The notes under the pieces are model-generated. The model was not told the DNA's origin, did not search any database, and worked only from the letters and a program-made list of their open reading frames with translations. This document shows positions 8,060 through 18,600 of a stretch of DNA of 64,000 bases, piece by piece. A program made the translations under genes and the position numbers. Source of the DNA: Flavobacterium sp. (lineage in GTDB: Bacteria > Bacteroidota > Bacteroidia > Flavobacteriales > Flavobacteriaceae); NCBI GenBank assembly GCA_016787805.1, contig JAEUTY010000040.1:1-64000 (forward strand). The letters run 5' to 3'. Within the stretch, counting starts at the first letter, position 1. Each line of letters begins with the position of its first letter.

Positions 8060-8533
8060 ATGGAAAAACAAAAATTAATCACATTTAGTATTGTGACCTT
8101 ATTACTCTTAAATATTGGTACATTGGGATTCTTATTTGTAACTGGACCGAAACACAACAATAGGCCGCCACATCCAGAAGGTCGCCCCGCACCAAGAGAG
8201 GTAATTATAGACAAATTACATTTTGATGAACAACAACAAGCCAAATATGTTGATTTGATAGCAGAACATCGCAAACACGTGCGCACTACAGAAGACCATA
8301 TTCGCGATACCAAAAACGAGTTGTATCTTTTGTTAAACCATCCGAATTCAGCAAAACAAGACAGTTTAATTGGGCTTTTAGCAGACTATCAAAAAGAGAT
8401 TGAAACTTTGCATTTCAACCATTTTTCTGATATTAAAAAATTGTGCAAGACCGATCAATTGGATGAATTTGAAGAATTGACTGAAGAATTATCTCAATTA
8501 TTCTCAAAACCACCTCGCCCTCGACATGATTAG
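8060..8533 (+). CDS. Spy/CpxP-like periplasmic sensor protein
   Basis: Protein of 157 residues with an N-terminal membrane anchor (about residues 8-28) and a periplasmic all-helical domain. A Pro/His/Arg-rich start ('PKHNNRPPHPEGRPAPRE') leads into the LTxxQ-like helix 'LHFDEQQQAKYVDLIAEHRK', a second helix with 'HIRDTKNELYLLLNHPN' and a third with 'ETLHFNHFSDIKKLCKTDQ'. This is the heavy-metal-sensor/Spy-CpxP layout (CnrX, ZraP, Spy). His and acidic residues could bind metal. Its stop codon overlaps the next start (ATGATTAG), so translation with the MbnP gene is coupled. Sensing of copper is an inference from those neighbours. Confidence 0.8.
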   Translation: MEKQKLITFSIVTLLLLNIGTLGFLFVTGPKHNNRPPHPEGRPAPREVIIDKLHFDEQQQAKYVDLIAEHRKHVRTTEDHIRDTKNELYLLLNHPNSAKQDSLIGLLADYQKEIETLHFNHFSDIKKLCKTDQLDEFEELTEELSQLFSKPPRPRHD

Positions 8534-9227
8534 TAGTCGTTTTGTAATTTGTTTTTTAAGTCTAATTTTCATTTCGGCTTCGGCTCAAACTGAAAAGGAT
8601 TCTTTGAATATGAAGCTAACTATTTTATTTCAAAATCAACCACTGGTTTTGGAACAAAGATATGTTTCAGAAAAAGACACATTACAAATTACAATGGTAA
8701 AATTTTATTTGTCAAATGTTGAACTCATCTACACTGACGGAACTTCTTTTGCCGAAAAAAACAGCTACCATTTAATTGATGCATCCGATACAAATTCTAT
8801 GCATTTTAAGCTTTTAAACCCAAAGAAAAAGTCACTTTTAAAAGTGCGATTTGCTATTGGTGTTGATAGTTTAGCATCAACTTCAGGAGCTTTATCTGGA
8901 AATTTAGATCCAAGTAAAGGTATGTACTGGGCTTGGCAAAGTGGTTACATCAATATGAAAATAGAAGGCAAAAGCAACCTTTGTACTACTCGTAAAAACC
9001 AATTTCATTTTCACCTTGGTGGTTATTTAAAACCTTACAATGCTCTACGAACAGTAGAAATTCCAATTAAAGAGCAATGGTTTGATCGTAACCAATTGCA
9101 ACTCGTTATGGATTTGTCATCATTTTTTAAAGCCATTGATTTAAAACAAACAAATTCAGTGATGAGTCCGAGTAAAAAAACGATGGAATTAGCTGATGTA
9201 ACTGCATTATTATTCCGAATTGAATGA
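8526..9227 (+). CDS. MbnP-family copper-binding protein
   Basis: Exported protein of 233 residues (signal peptide ending near ISASAQ). It matches the MbnP-like domain: 'LTILFQNQPLVLEQRYV', 'ITMVKFYLSNVEL', 'LLKVRFAIGVDSL', the strongly conserved 'GMYWAWQSGYINMKIEG' (Met133, Trp135, Trp137) and 'FHFHLGGY' (His161, His163). In methanotrophs MbnP is a periplasmic copper-binding protein whose Trp is oxidised to kynurenine by its di-heme partner MbnH. Here the partner gene follows immediately with an ATGA overlap, so the pair is probably functional. No methanobactin genes are visible, so the pair serves another copper role. Confidence 0.87.
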   Translation: MISSRFVICFLSLIFISASAQTEKDSLNMKLTILFQNQPLVLEQRYVSEKDTLQITMVKFYLSNVELIYTDGTSFAEKNSYHLIDASDTNSMHFKLLNPKKKSLLKVRFAIGVDSLASTSGALSGNLDPSKGMYWAWQSGYINMKIEGKSNLCTTRKNQFHFHLGGYLKPYNALRTVEIPIKEQWFDRNQLQLVMDLSSFFKAIDLKQTNSVMSPSKKTMELADVTALLFRIE

Positions 9228-10249
9228 AACGACTTTGGACCTACCTACTTGGCACTATTTGCTTGCATTTGCTGTTGTCTGGTTATACAACACATTTTAC
9301 GCAACCTATTTATTTAGACGTTCCCAAAGGATGGCCAAAACCGTTTTATGATACCCAAAAAAATCCCCTTTCTCAAGAAGGTTTTGAATTGGGAAAAGCT
9401 TTATTTTATGATCCCATTTTATCACGAGATAATACTATTTCTTGTGCCAGTTGTCATTTGCAAGCTACTGGATTTACACATGTTGATCACGATTTGAGTC
9501 ATGGTATTAATGATCGTATTGGAACCCGAAATTCGTTGGCGTTAATCAATTTGGCTTGGAGCAAAAATTTTATGTGGGATGGTGGTGTGAATCATATAGA
9601 AATACAACCTTTAGCTCCTATTACCAATCCAGTTGAAATGGATGAAAGTTTAGAGAATGTAGTAAATAAGTTGCAAAAAAGTAATCAGTATCCATTATTA
9701 TTTGAAAAAGCATTTGGTACCCAAAAAATTACAGGTCAACTAACCTTGAAAGCTTTATCGCAGTTTTTAGTGATGCTAGTTTCCAGTAATTCAAAATACG
9801 ATAAAATGATTCGCAAGGAAGCCACTTTTACAGTACAAGAGCAAAATGGTTATGAATTGTTCAAAACCCATTGTGCTAGTTGCCATCAAGAACCATTGTT
9901 TACCAGTGAAAAATTTGAAAACAACGGCTTAGCTGTTGATGCAACCTTAAATGATTTTGGAAGGATGAAAATTACACAAAACCCAAATGATTCATTAAAA
10001 TTTAAAGTTCCCACTTTAAGAAACATTCAATTTACCTATCCGTACATGCACGACGGTAGATTTGTATCTTTAACAGAAGTTGTTAAACATTATAATTTTG
10101 GTATCATTCAAAGTAAAACGTTGGCTAAACAGTTACAAAAACCAATGAATTTAACCGATAAAGAGCGTGTGGATTTGGTTTCATTCTTACTTACATTGAC
10201 CGATAATGACTTCTTATTCAATCCAAAATATAGTTTTTCAAAAAAATAA
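9224..10249 (+). CDS. Di-heme cytochrome c peroxidase/MbnH-type oxidase
   Basis: Exported protein of 341 residues with two c-type heme sites: Cys74-Ala-Ser-Cys77-His78 and Cys217-Ala-Ser-Cys220-His221. The bacterial CcP/MauG fold is indicated by 'GKALFYDPILSRDNTISC', 'RNSLALINLAWSKNFMWDGG', 'LAPITNPVEM' and the C-terminal 'TYPYMHDGRF', where Met275 (next to Tyr274) is the usual axial-ligand position of the second heme. The gene overlaps the MbnP gene by 4 bp. The MbnH role (oxidising a Trp of MbnP) is inferred from that pairing; a general periplasmic H2O2 peroxidase is the alternative. Heme attachment requires export to the periplasm. Confidence 0.88.
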   Translation: MKRLWTYLLGTICLHLLLSGYTTHFTQPIYLDVPKGWPKPFYDTQKNPLSQEGFELGKALFYDPILSRDNTISCASCHLQATGFTHVDHDLSHGINDRIGTRNSLALINLAWSKNFMWDGGVNHIEIQPLAPITNPVEMDESLENVVNKLQKSNQYPLLFEKAFGTQKITGQLTLKALSQFLVMLVSSNSKYDKMIRKEATFTVQEQNGYELFKTHCASCHQEPLFTSEKFENNGLAVDATLNDFGRMKITQNPNDSLKFKVPTLRNIQFTYPYMHDGRFVSLTEVVKHYNFGIIQSKTLAKQLQKPMNLTDKERVDLVSFLLTLTDNDFLFNPKYSFSKK

Positions 10250-10313
10250 TTAACTTCGAACGCAAGAATAAAAAAACAATATCGTCTAAAAATTATAGCA
10301 AACCCAATTACTC

Positions 10314-12572
10314 ATGAAAAAAATACTGTTCAGCTTTTGTTTTCTTTTGTCATCCCTATCCTTTATGGCGCAAACGTTTTATGATCTCAACACTATTCAG
10401 ACTATTCAAATTACTTTTGCTGAAACCAATTGGGATGCGCTTTTGGATGCTGCTGAAGCTTCTGATGCCTACATTGCAGCTCAATCGATATCGATTAACG
10501 GAACCGTTTTGAATAATGTCGGCGTAAAATACAAAGGAAATAGTTCGTATAATCCTAATCAAGTTAAAAATCCGTTTCATATTGAATTGGATACTTACGT
10601 CGATCAAAATTATCAAGGCTACACTGATATTAAATTAAGTAATGTATTTGCTGACCCTTCTTTTGTTAGAGAAGCATTAGCGTATAAAATGTTGCGCAAT
10701 TACATGCATGCTCCTTTGTGTAATTTTACAAAACTATACATTAATGGAACGTATATTGGATTGTTTACCAATGTAGAATCCATTTCTAAAAAGTTTGTCA
10801 ACAATCATTTTGGTTCTAATGGTAATGCCTTTTTTGATTGTAGTCCTCCTGGTGGCGCTGGTCCACAAACAACCAATTTACCCAATTTGGCTTATTTAGG
10901 TACTGACATCACAAGCTATCAAACTGCTTATGACATGAAATCTACAGCAGGTTGGGAAGATTTAGTTACACTTACCAATACTTTATCCAACAACACTACA
11001 AACATAGAAACTGTTTTAGACGTAGACAGGGCTTTGTGGATGTTGGCTTTTGATAATGTTATCGTGAATTTGGACAGTTATATAGGGCGTTTCAAACAAA
11101 ATTATTATTTGTACAAAGACGATAATGGTCGCTTTAACCCTATTATTTGGGATTTGAATATGAGTTTTGGTGTTTTTAGCGATACTGGAACAGTTAATTT
11201 AATGAATACGGCTGCCAAAAGACAAATGTCGCACACATTGCATTCAGCAGATGTTGCTTGGCCATTGGTTCAAAAGTTATTGGCCATTCCTAGTTATAAG
11301 AAAAAATACCTTGCGCATTACAAAACCATCTTGAATGAAATGATTACAAGTAATACTTATTTTACAGATGCGCAAGCAATTCAAGCCTTGATTAGCGCCG
11401 ATGTTGCTGCTGATACTAATAAATTTGTTTACCAATCCAACATAACGACTAATTTAACAACTGATGTTTCTACCGGAATGATGAATGCACCAGGATTGAG
11501 TAGTTTGATGTCGGGAAGAAATACTTATTTGGCTACTTTAGCCGATTTTACAAATACACAACCTTCCATTACAGCCGTTACACCTTCATCAACTAGTCCG
11601 CTTGTAGGAAGTTCAGTAACCATTACTGCTACTGTTACCAACACCACAGCGAGTAGTGTAACCTTAGGTCATAGAGCAACCACAAATGCCATTTTTAATA
11701 AAGTTACTATGTTTGATGATGGTGCACACAACGATGGTGCTGCTGGCGACAATGTTTATGGTGCAACTATTACAGTTTCAAACACATCCGTTCAATATTA
11801 TATCTATGCAGAGAACACTAACATTGGACGTTTTTCTCCAGACAGAGCCGAACATGAGTTTTATACTATCAATGCTTCTTATCCAACTATTGCTACTGGG
11901 CAATTGGTAGTGAATGAAATAATGGCGCAAAACACAACTACTGTAACTGATTCCAACGGAGAGTATGAAGATTGGTTCGAATTGTACAACAACTCATCAT
12001 CAACCTTAAGTTTGGATAATTTGTACGCAACCGATACTGCTTCTGATTTGTTAAAATGGCAATTTCCTAACGGAATTACAATTGCTCCAAATAGTTATTT
12101 GATTGTTTGGGCCGATCAAGATTTAACACAAAGCGGTCTTCATGCTGATTTTAAATTCTCAGCGGGTGGGGAAAACTGCATTTTATCGTATCCTAATGGA
12201 ACCATAATTGAACAAATTAATTTTGGCGCACAAACAGCCGATATGGGTTATGCCCGAATTCCAAATGGAACAGGAAATTTTGTTATTCAAGCGCCAACAT
12301 TTAACGCAAATAATGAACAAGCTCTTGGGGCAACTGAAATACAATTTACTGAAAGTTTGATTGCTTTTCCGAACCCAACTAAATCAAATGTAACGCTTCA
12401 AAATACCAATTATCCAATAGAAACTGTTGAAGTTTATAATTTACAAGGGCAAAAATTATTTGATAACAATTACAATCATAATGCTGTAACTGTGGATTTA
12501 ACCTCTTTCTCAAATGGAGTTTATATGGTCGTAGTTAACCACAAAACCAATCTAAAAATTGTTAAAAACTAA
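10314..12572 (+). CDS. CotH kinase / lamin-tail protein with T9SS sorting domain
   Basis: Secreted protein of 752 residues. After a signal peptide (ending SFMAQ) comes a CotH-type atypical protein-kinase domain (about residues 35-400): 'GVKYKGNSSYNP' supplies the lysine strand, 'GLFTNVESISKKF' and 'PIIWDLNMSFGVF' the helical lobe with the Asp of the DLN motif. A beta-sandwich linker follows, then a lamin-tail domain (about 530-640: 'VVNEIMAQN', 'DWFELYN', 'IVWADQD'). The C-terminal 80 residues ('AFPNPTKSNVTLQN', 'VYNLQGQKLF', 'GVYMVVV') form a type A T9SS sorting domain, so it is exported through the outer membrane. The phosphorylation substrate is unknown. It probably continues the ECF/MbnP cluster. 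Confidence 0.9.
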   Translation: MKKILFSFCFLLSSLSFMAQTFYDLNTIQTIQITFAETNWDALLDAAEASDAYIAAQSISINGTVLNNVGVKYKGNSSYNPNQVKNPFHIELDTYVDQNYQGYTDIKLSNVFADPSFVREALAYKMLRNYMHAPLCNFTKLYINGTYIGLFTNVESISKKFVNNHFGSNGNAFFDCSPPGGAGPQTTNLPNLAYLGTDITSYQTAYDMKSTAGWEDLVTLTNTLSNNTTNIETVLDVDRALWMLAFDNVIVNLDSYIGRFKQNYYLYKDDNGRFNPIIWDLNMSFGVFSDTGTVNLMNTAAKRQMSHTLHSADVAWPLVQKLLAIPSYKKKYLAHYKTILNEMITSNTYFTDAQAIQALISADVAADTNKFVYQSNITTNLTTDVSTGMMNAPGLSSLMSGRNTYLATLADFTNTQPSITAVTPSSTSPLVGSSVTITATVTNTTASSVTLGHRATTNAIFNKVTMFDDGAHNDGAAGDNVYGATITVSNTSVQYYIYAENTNIGRFSPDRAEHEFYTINASYPTIATGQLVVNEIMAQNTTTVTDSNGEYEDWFELYNNSSSTLSLDNLYATDTASDLLKWQFPNGITIAPNSYLIVWADQDLTQSGLHADFKFSAGGENCILSYPNGTIIEQINFGAQTADMGYARIPNGTGNFVIQAPTFNANNEQALGATEIQFTESLIAFPNPTKSNVTLQNTNYPIETVEVYNLQGQKLFDNNYNHNAVTVDLTSFSNGVYMVVVNHKTNLKIVKN

Positions 12573-12576
12573 GTTT

Positions 12577-13944
12577 ATGAAGAAACTATTTTTTACTGTA
12601 CTTCTAATCAGTTTAGTTGCAAATGCGCAAACCAACCCTGCAATTACAAAATGGTTGCAAAACACTACCACTACAGGGAGCTATTATGTTGCGGGTAATC
12701 CAACACCAATTGCCAATGGTATTTTGGTGAATTGCCAACAAGTACGTTATTCAACCAATTGGGTTTATGTTAATGCTACGGGAATGCCTGCATACAAAGT
12801 TGGTCCGTTTTCTGGAGATGGTAATCCTAATCAAGCCGGCAATCAGAATGCTATTTTTAAATTACCATTAAACCCAACTGCTAATACAGGTACTCTAACA
12901 CCTACAAGTGGTGGAAATATCGGTATATTTATTAATGGCGTGGCAATGTTTGATTACAGAGATGGAGTAGCTTGGAATACCAATTCAAATGCCCTTTGTG
13001 GAGGTCCTGGAAATCCTCCTTGCCCTGGCGGACCTAATACAACGCAAGCTTGGAACAGAGATGCGGTAGTGGCTGAGAGAGCTGGATTTGACTGCTCAAA
13101 AGGACATCCGGCAGGAACCAATTACCATCATCACCAAAATCCCAGTGCTTTTGATTTGGATTTGACCGTTTTGTCTACAATTTGTAACTTATATGATTCA
13201 GACGGGTTGTATACCATAAATCCTTCTCAACATTCACCTTTGATTGGCTTTGCTTATGATGGATTTCCCGTTTATGGAGCCTATGGTTATGCCAATACTG
13301 ACGGAACTGGCGGAATTGTTCGAATGAAATCGGGTTATGAACTTCGAAACATTACGGTAAGAACACATCATGCTGACGGAACCAATGTTAGTGATGGACC
13401 AGCGGTAAGTACCACTTATCCTTTGGGTTATTTTAGAGAAGATTACCAATGGGTAGCACATCCAAGTGATCAAAGTTATTTAGACATCCACAACGGACGT
13501 TTTTGTGTAACGCCAGAATATCCAAACGGAATATATTGCTACTTTGCCACCGTAAACGAAAACCATAATTCGGCTTATCCTTATTTGGTTGGGCCAACCT
13601 ATTATGGAAATAAAACAGGTACAACAGTAACTTCTGTAACTGAAACTACTACTACATATACACCATCATTAGCAACAACATCAATACAGTTGGAAGACTC
13701 CTCTGTTAAAGTCATTCCGAATCCAGCATCTGATTTAATCGCTGTTCAATTTAACGGAATTGTTCAAGGTAATTTAACTATTGAATTATTGGACACCAAT
13801 GGAAAACTAATAAAAACTACCCAATTGAATGCCGGTCAATCGATTGGATATTTTGATGTACAAGATGTATACAACGGAGTTTATTTTGTAAAAATTTCGG
13901 ATGGTATGAACTCTAAAAGTCTTAAAGTCCTAATTCGCAAATAA
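12577..13944 (+). CDS. YHYH-domain protein with T9SS sorting domain
   Basis: Secreted protein of 455 residues. The ATG at 12577 starts a standard signal peptide (MKKLFFTVLLISLVANAQ); an upstream TTG would only prepend coding-end sequence. The YHYH domain is marked by 'PAGTNYHHHQNPS' (Tyr183, His184-186), 'IGFAYDGFPVYGAYGYAN' and 'LDIHNGRFCVTPEYPNGIYC', with a Cys- and Gly/Pro-rich insert 'ALCGGPGNPPCPGGPN'. The His cluster suggests metal binding, but the family's role is unknown. A T9SS type A domain closes the protein ('VIPNPASDLIAVQFNG'). It lies 4 bp after the CotH gene and is followed by a strong terminator. Confidence 0.88.
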   Translation: MKKLFFTVLLISLVANAQTNPAITKWLQNTTTTGSYYVAGNPTPIANGILVNCQQVRYSTNWVYVNATGMPAYKVGPFSGDGNPNQAGNQNAIFKLPLNPTANTGTLTPTSGGNIGIFINGVAMFDYRDGVAWNTNSNALCGGPGNPPCPGGPNTTQAWNRDAVVAERAGFDCSKGHPAGTNYHHHQNPSAFDLDLTVLSTICNLYDSDGLYTINPSQHSPLIGFAYDGFPVYGAYGYANTDGTGGIVRMKSGYELRNITVRTHHADGTNVSDGPAVSTTYPLGYFREDYQWVAHPSDQSYLDIHNGRFCVTPEYPNGIYCYFATVNENHNSAYPYLVGPTYYGNKTGTTVTSVTETTTTYTPSLATTSIQLEDSSVKVIPNPASDLIAVQFNGIVQGNLTIELLDTNGKLIKTTQLNAGQSIGYFDVQDVYNGVYFVKISDGMNSKSLKVLIRK

Positions 13945-13971
13945 CCAATTAATCCATTGTTTATCTAAAAT

Positions 13972-14008
13972 AAGGTTTAATGTATAAACTACATTAAACC
14001 TTTTTTTT
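13972..14008 (+). terminator. Rho-independent terminator after the YHYH gene
   Basis: Perfect 13-bp stem (AAGGTTTAATGTA / TACATTAAACCTT) with a 5-nt loop, followed by a run of T. It ends the plus-strand MbnP/MbnH/CotH/YHYH cluster before the convergent minus-strand genes. Confidence 0.92.
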
Positions 14009-14058
14009 AGAATTACTATTTCTATTGAATCCGCATTAAAAAAATAATTTTAAATATA

Positions 14059-14484
14059 TTATTTAATCTCAATAGGCTTCTTTGAATTAATTTTAATCAC
14101 TGCATAAGGGTTGGTCAATGCCATAGTAACATTTGATCCTTTTTTAGGTTTAATTTCTTTAATAGTTACTACTATTTTGTCTGCTTGTTCCACCACACTT
14201 TCTACTTCAATGCAATAACCACCATTACTTTTTTCGCCTAAATTCACCAAAATAAAATTTGCCGTTTTAATATCACCTGGCTTTATAAACTCTTTTATTT
14301 CATCATCACCCAAAAGCATATTGAATTCTTTTTGATCGGTGATTATTTCATAAAAACGAAAATTGGCTCCGCCATATTCACTTGCAACTAAAACTTTATA
14401 TAATTGATTTTCAGTTACTTTTTTACTCGAAGAACACGAATTCAAAACCATCAAAATAATGACTATTGGGATTAACTTCTTCAT
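14059..14484 (-). CDS. PrcB-like lipoprotein
   Basis: Lipoprotein of 141 residues from the ATG at 14484, which begins a normal signal with lipobox 'VLNSCSSSKK'; an upstream ATG at 14514 would place 10 polar residues before the signal and overlap bshA. The C-terminal half ('FILVNLGEKSNGGYCIEVES', 'KIVVTIKEIKPKKG', 'NPYAVIKI') matches the PrcB C-terminal domain, named after the PrcB subunit of a Treponema dentilis-type protease complex. No protease partner is adjacent, so only a surface or periplasmic binding role can be inferred. It is downstream of bshA by 10 bp. Confidence 0.75.
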   Translation of the reverse strand: MKKLIPIVIILMVLNSCSSSKKVTENQLYKVLVASEYGGANFRFYEIITDQKEFNMLLGDDEIKEFIKPGDIKTANFILVNLGEKSNGGYCIEVESVVEQADKIVVTIKEIKPKKGSNVTMALTNPYAVIKINSKKPIEIK

Positions 14485-14494
14485 GGCTAAATTA

Positions 14495-15634
14495 TTAAAG
14501 GTTAATTGCTTCACTTAGTGCTTTTTCATACAATTCTTCATACAATGGAAGAATGTTCAAAATATCGAACTGTTTGGCAACTGCAAGCGCATTATTTTTA
14601 AACGCTGATAAAGTTTCATTGTTGCTTAAAATGTGTAAAGCGTTTTTCGACATACTCTCAACATCGCCAACATCGCTCAAAAAGCCTGATTTTCCATTGA
14701 AATTCACTTCGGGTAAACCACCTGAATTACTCGAAATAACAGGAACACTCCAAGCCATTGCTTCTAACGCTGCTAAACCAAAACTTTCGGTTTCTGAAGG
14801 CAATAAAAACAAATCAGAGTACGACAAAATTTGATCAATTTCATTACTGTTTCCAAAGAAAATCACTTTGTCTTGAATCCCTAAATCAATACACATTTGT
14901 TCAGCTGCTTCTTTTTCGGGTCCATCACCAACCATCATCAATTTAGAAGGAATTTCTAGTTGAATTTTATAGAAAATATTGATTACATCTGGAATGCGTT
15001 TTACTCTTCTAAAATTACTAATATGTGTCACTATTCGCTCTTCGGGTTGCGCCATTACTGAGCGTTGACATGAAATTAGTGTTTCATTTCGGTGTTTGTC
15101 TAATTCTATGAAATTGGGAATTACATGAATGTCATTTTTAATATCAAAATGCTTGTAGGTATCGTCTTTTAAACTCTGCGAAACCGAAGTCACAATATCC
15201 GATTTATTGATACTAAAACTAACCGCTGTTTTGTAAAAAGGGTGCTTTCCTACCAACGTAATATCGGTTCCGTGAAGCGTAGTCACCATTGGAAGATTGA
15301 TCCCTTCGTCTTTGAGCATTTGCTTAGCCATGTAACCTGCATAAGCATGTGGAATCGCATAATGTACGTGAAGTAATTCAATTTTGTACAATTTTACCAT
15401 ATCGACCAACTTACTTGAAAGTGCCAATTCATAGGGTTGATAATGAAATAAAGGATACTCTGGAACGTTAACTTCGTGGTAATGCACATTTTGATTCAAC
15501 AAGGCCAAACGCACAGGTTGACGGTACGTAATAAAGTGAATTTCGTGTCCACGATGTGCGAGTTCGAGTCCTAATTCGGTTGCTACAACTCCACTTCCTC
15601 CGAAAGTAGGATAACATACAATTGCTATTTTCAT
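14495..15634 (-). CDS. bshA: N-acetyl-alpha-D-glucosaminyl L-malate synthase
   Basis: Family 4 glycosyltransferase that transfers GlcNAc from UDP-GlcNAc to L-malate, the first step of bacillithiol synthesis. The 379-residue length and the N-terminal 'IVCYPTFGGSGVVATELG' are characteristic of BshA, as are 'HVHYAIPHAYAGYMAKQ', 'HGTDITLVG' and the retaining-GT4 donor motif 'ETESFGLAALEAMAWSVPV' with its two Glu residues, followed by 'SNSGGLPEV'. It is downstream of the GH3 fusion gene by about 64 bp. bshB and bshC are not in the window. Confidence 0.93.
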   Translation of the reverse strand: MKIAIVCYPTFGGSGVVATELGLELAHRGHEIHFITYRQPVRLALLNQNVHYHEVNVPEYPLFHYQPYELALSSKLVDMVKLYKIELLHVHYAIPHAYAGYMAKQMLKDEGINLPMVTTLHGTDITLVGKHPFYKTAVSFSINKSDIVTSVSQSLKDDTYKHFDIKNDIHVIPNFIELDKHRNETLISCQRSVMAQPEERIVTHISNFRRVKRIPDVINIFYKIQLEIPSKLMMVGDGPEKEAAEQMCIDLGIQDKVIFFGNSNEIDQILSYSDLFLLPSETESFGLAALEAMAWSVPVISSNSGGLPEVNFNGKSGFLSDVGDVESMSKNALHILSNNETLSAFKNNALAVAKQFDILNILPLYEELYEKALSEAINL

Positions 15635-15698
15635 TCTGTAAAATTAAAGGGCTAATTTACTGAAATAAGCAATGAATGTGCGTGAAATGTTCGTTAAA

Positions 15699-18600
15699 TT
15701 ATTTGATAATCGCTTCTTGAATGATTCTTTGGATGTCTTCGCGAATGTTCTCTTTAGATAAACGATTCGGTGCGTTAGAATCAGGAAACGTTCTATTGGA
15801 TAAGAAAACGTAGACAATTTCGGTTTCAGGATCAGCCCAAGCCATGGTTCCGGTAAAACCTGTATGACCAAAGCTCGACTTAGAAACACAACCACAAGTT
15901 GGGCCTTCTTTACCCAATTGCGGTTTGTCAAATCCTAAACCACGTCGATTGCCTTCCATACAAAAATGACAGTTATTAAACGTTAGGAAAGTTTCGTCAG
16001 AAAAAAATTGTTGGCCACCATAATTTCCTTTTTGAAGGAACAATTGCATCATCTTAGCAATATCCAAAGAGTTAGAGAAAATTCCAGCGTGACCACCTAC
16101 TCCACCTTGCATAGCAGCAGTCATATCATGAACATAACCTTGAATAGTGGTATGACGGAAATAGTTGTCATTTTCGGTTGGCGGAATTACACTCATGTCG
16201 AATTTACGTAACGGATTGTACATCGTGCTTGACATCCCGAGTGGTTTGAAAAATTGCTCTGAACTCAATACATCCAATGATTTGCCTGTCATTTTTTCGA
16301 CATAATCTTTCAAAATGATGAACGTAAAATCGCTGTACTTGTATTCTTTTTTCTCAATCAATTTGCTCGATACAATTTTACTCATGATGGAATCTTGGTA
16401 ATCATCACGAATAAATAAATTTTCAGCTACTTGTTTGGTAAAACCTTCTTTGTAAGTTAAACTGTAGTATTTATCAGCAGGGCATTTTTCACTATCTAAA
16501 GTTGATTTGTAAAACGGCTCCCACGCTTGTAATCGTCCGTAATGAGAAAGCAATTCTTTGAACGTGATGTCTTTTTTGTCTGAATTGGCAAAAACAGGAA
16601 GCATATCACCCAATTTGGTTTCTAAACTTACTTTTGAATGATCGTACAAATGCATCACATTCGGCAAAGTTGAAACCATTTTTGTTACCGAGGCTACATC
16701 GTAAATATCGGAGTTTTGCACTTTTGTTCTTTTATCGTAAGTGTGATAACCAAAAGCTTTTTGGTAAATTACTTTTCCTTTTCGAGCCACTAAAATTTGC
16801 ATGCCTGGCGCCATTTTTTCGTTGATAGCTTTATTAGCAATAGCTTCAATTTTGCTTAATTTTTCAGAACTCATGCCAACGCTTTCTGGCGTTGAAAATC
16901 CGAGTATATTGATTGGTTGTGTGGTTAAACCATGATTCACTTTGTATTCATCGTTGATCGAAACCGACAATCTTCCTTTGGCGCCCAAAGCTCCGAAAAT
17001 GATTTGTGCCGAAACATCTTGCGAAATTTCACTGTTTTGGTACGAAACAATTACAGATTTAATTTTATCTAACGATGGCAAAGCAGATAAAACATAAGGT
17101 TTGGCAAATACATCAATGATAACATTTTTTGATGCCGAAACTGTAGTAATCAATTCAATTTCCTTGGCTGATAATTCTTGCGGTTTCCACCAACTTACGT
17201 CCGATTTATGGTATCCAAAAATAATGGTATTGAAATCTTTGAGTGTTTCGAGAACTTTATTGTTTTCAGCAATTGCAATTTCGGTAACTTCTGTATATTT
17301 ATTTAATGACGTTAAGAATGGAGTTCCAGAAAAATCACCCAATTTGATGTAAGCAATTTTAGCATCTGCTAAGTTTCGAATGGGAAGCAATGACTCGTCG
17401 TTTTTGACTAAAGTCACGGCATTTTCATACAATTGATATTGCAAAGTATTATTTTCAATCGGATTGATATCGTCAACCAACTGTTGGGTATCAATGGATT
17501 TGTATTTATTCAATCCAACTTTGTATTTGTAACGCAAAATTTTCTTCACCGATTGTGCTATTCGATCCTCAGAAATTAGCGTATCGTTGTAAGCTGCAGT
17601 TATTTTTTCAAGCGCAACAGGTACATTTTCGGCAAACAACAAAATATCATTTCCAGCCATAAACGCGGCCAAATCAATATCACCAGGCTTTTTAAAATTA
17701 CTCGCTCCTTTCATGTTCAAAGCATCGGTAAAAATCAAACCGTCAAACGCTAAATCCTTTTGCAATAATTCGGTGACAACTGGATACGACAACGAAGTTG
17801 GGAAATTTTCACGTGGTTCTAAATTAGGAACGTTCAAATGCGCTACCATCACTGATTCTAATCCTTCATCAAACATGCGCTTGTATGGATACAACTCCAC
17901 ATTTTCAATTCGATCTTTAGAAAAATTCACAATAGGTAACGTATGGTGTGAATCGGTTGAAGTATCGCCGTGTCCGGGAAAGTGTTTCCCAGTAGAAAAA
18001 ACACCATTTGATTGAACGCCAGTCATCAAAGCGATGGCGCTTTCGGTCACGTTTTTTTTATCTTCCCCAAAAGAGCGGTAACCAATAATTGGATTTTTTG
18101 GATTGGTATTGATGTCAAGAACCGGAGCAAAATTAAAATGAACACCCATTCGTTTTGACTCTTTTCCCATTTGTGCGCCTACTTTTTCAAGCAACTTCAA
18201 ATCGCGAATCGCACCCAAAGTCATGTTCCAAGGAAAGCGATAGGTAGAATCCAAACGCATGCTCAATCCCCATTCGGCGTCGATTCCGACAAATAAAGGA
18301 ACCTTTGATTTCTTTTGAAATCGATTGGTCAAATTGGCTTGACGAACAGGGCCGCCTTGGAAAAAGATAACACCGCCAATTTTATAATCGGTTACTAATT
18401 TTTCAATAGTAGCAAAATGTTCCTCATTTTTATTAGAATACGCTGCTACCATGAACAGCTGGCCAATCTTTTCGTTTAAAGAAAGTTGATTGTAGACACT
18501 GTCAACCCATTTATCTTCGGCTAAACTGCCTTTGAAAAATGTTTTTCGATCGGATTTTCGATGTGGAACGTAAATCTCTTCGTCAATATCATTAACATAA

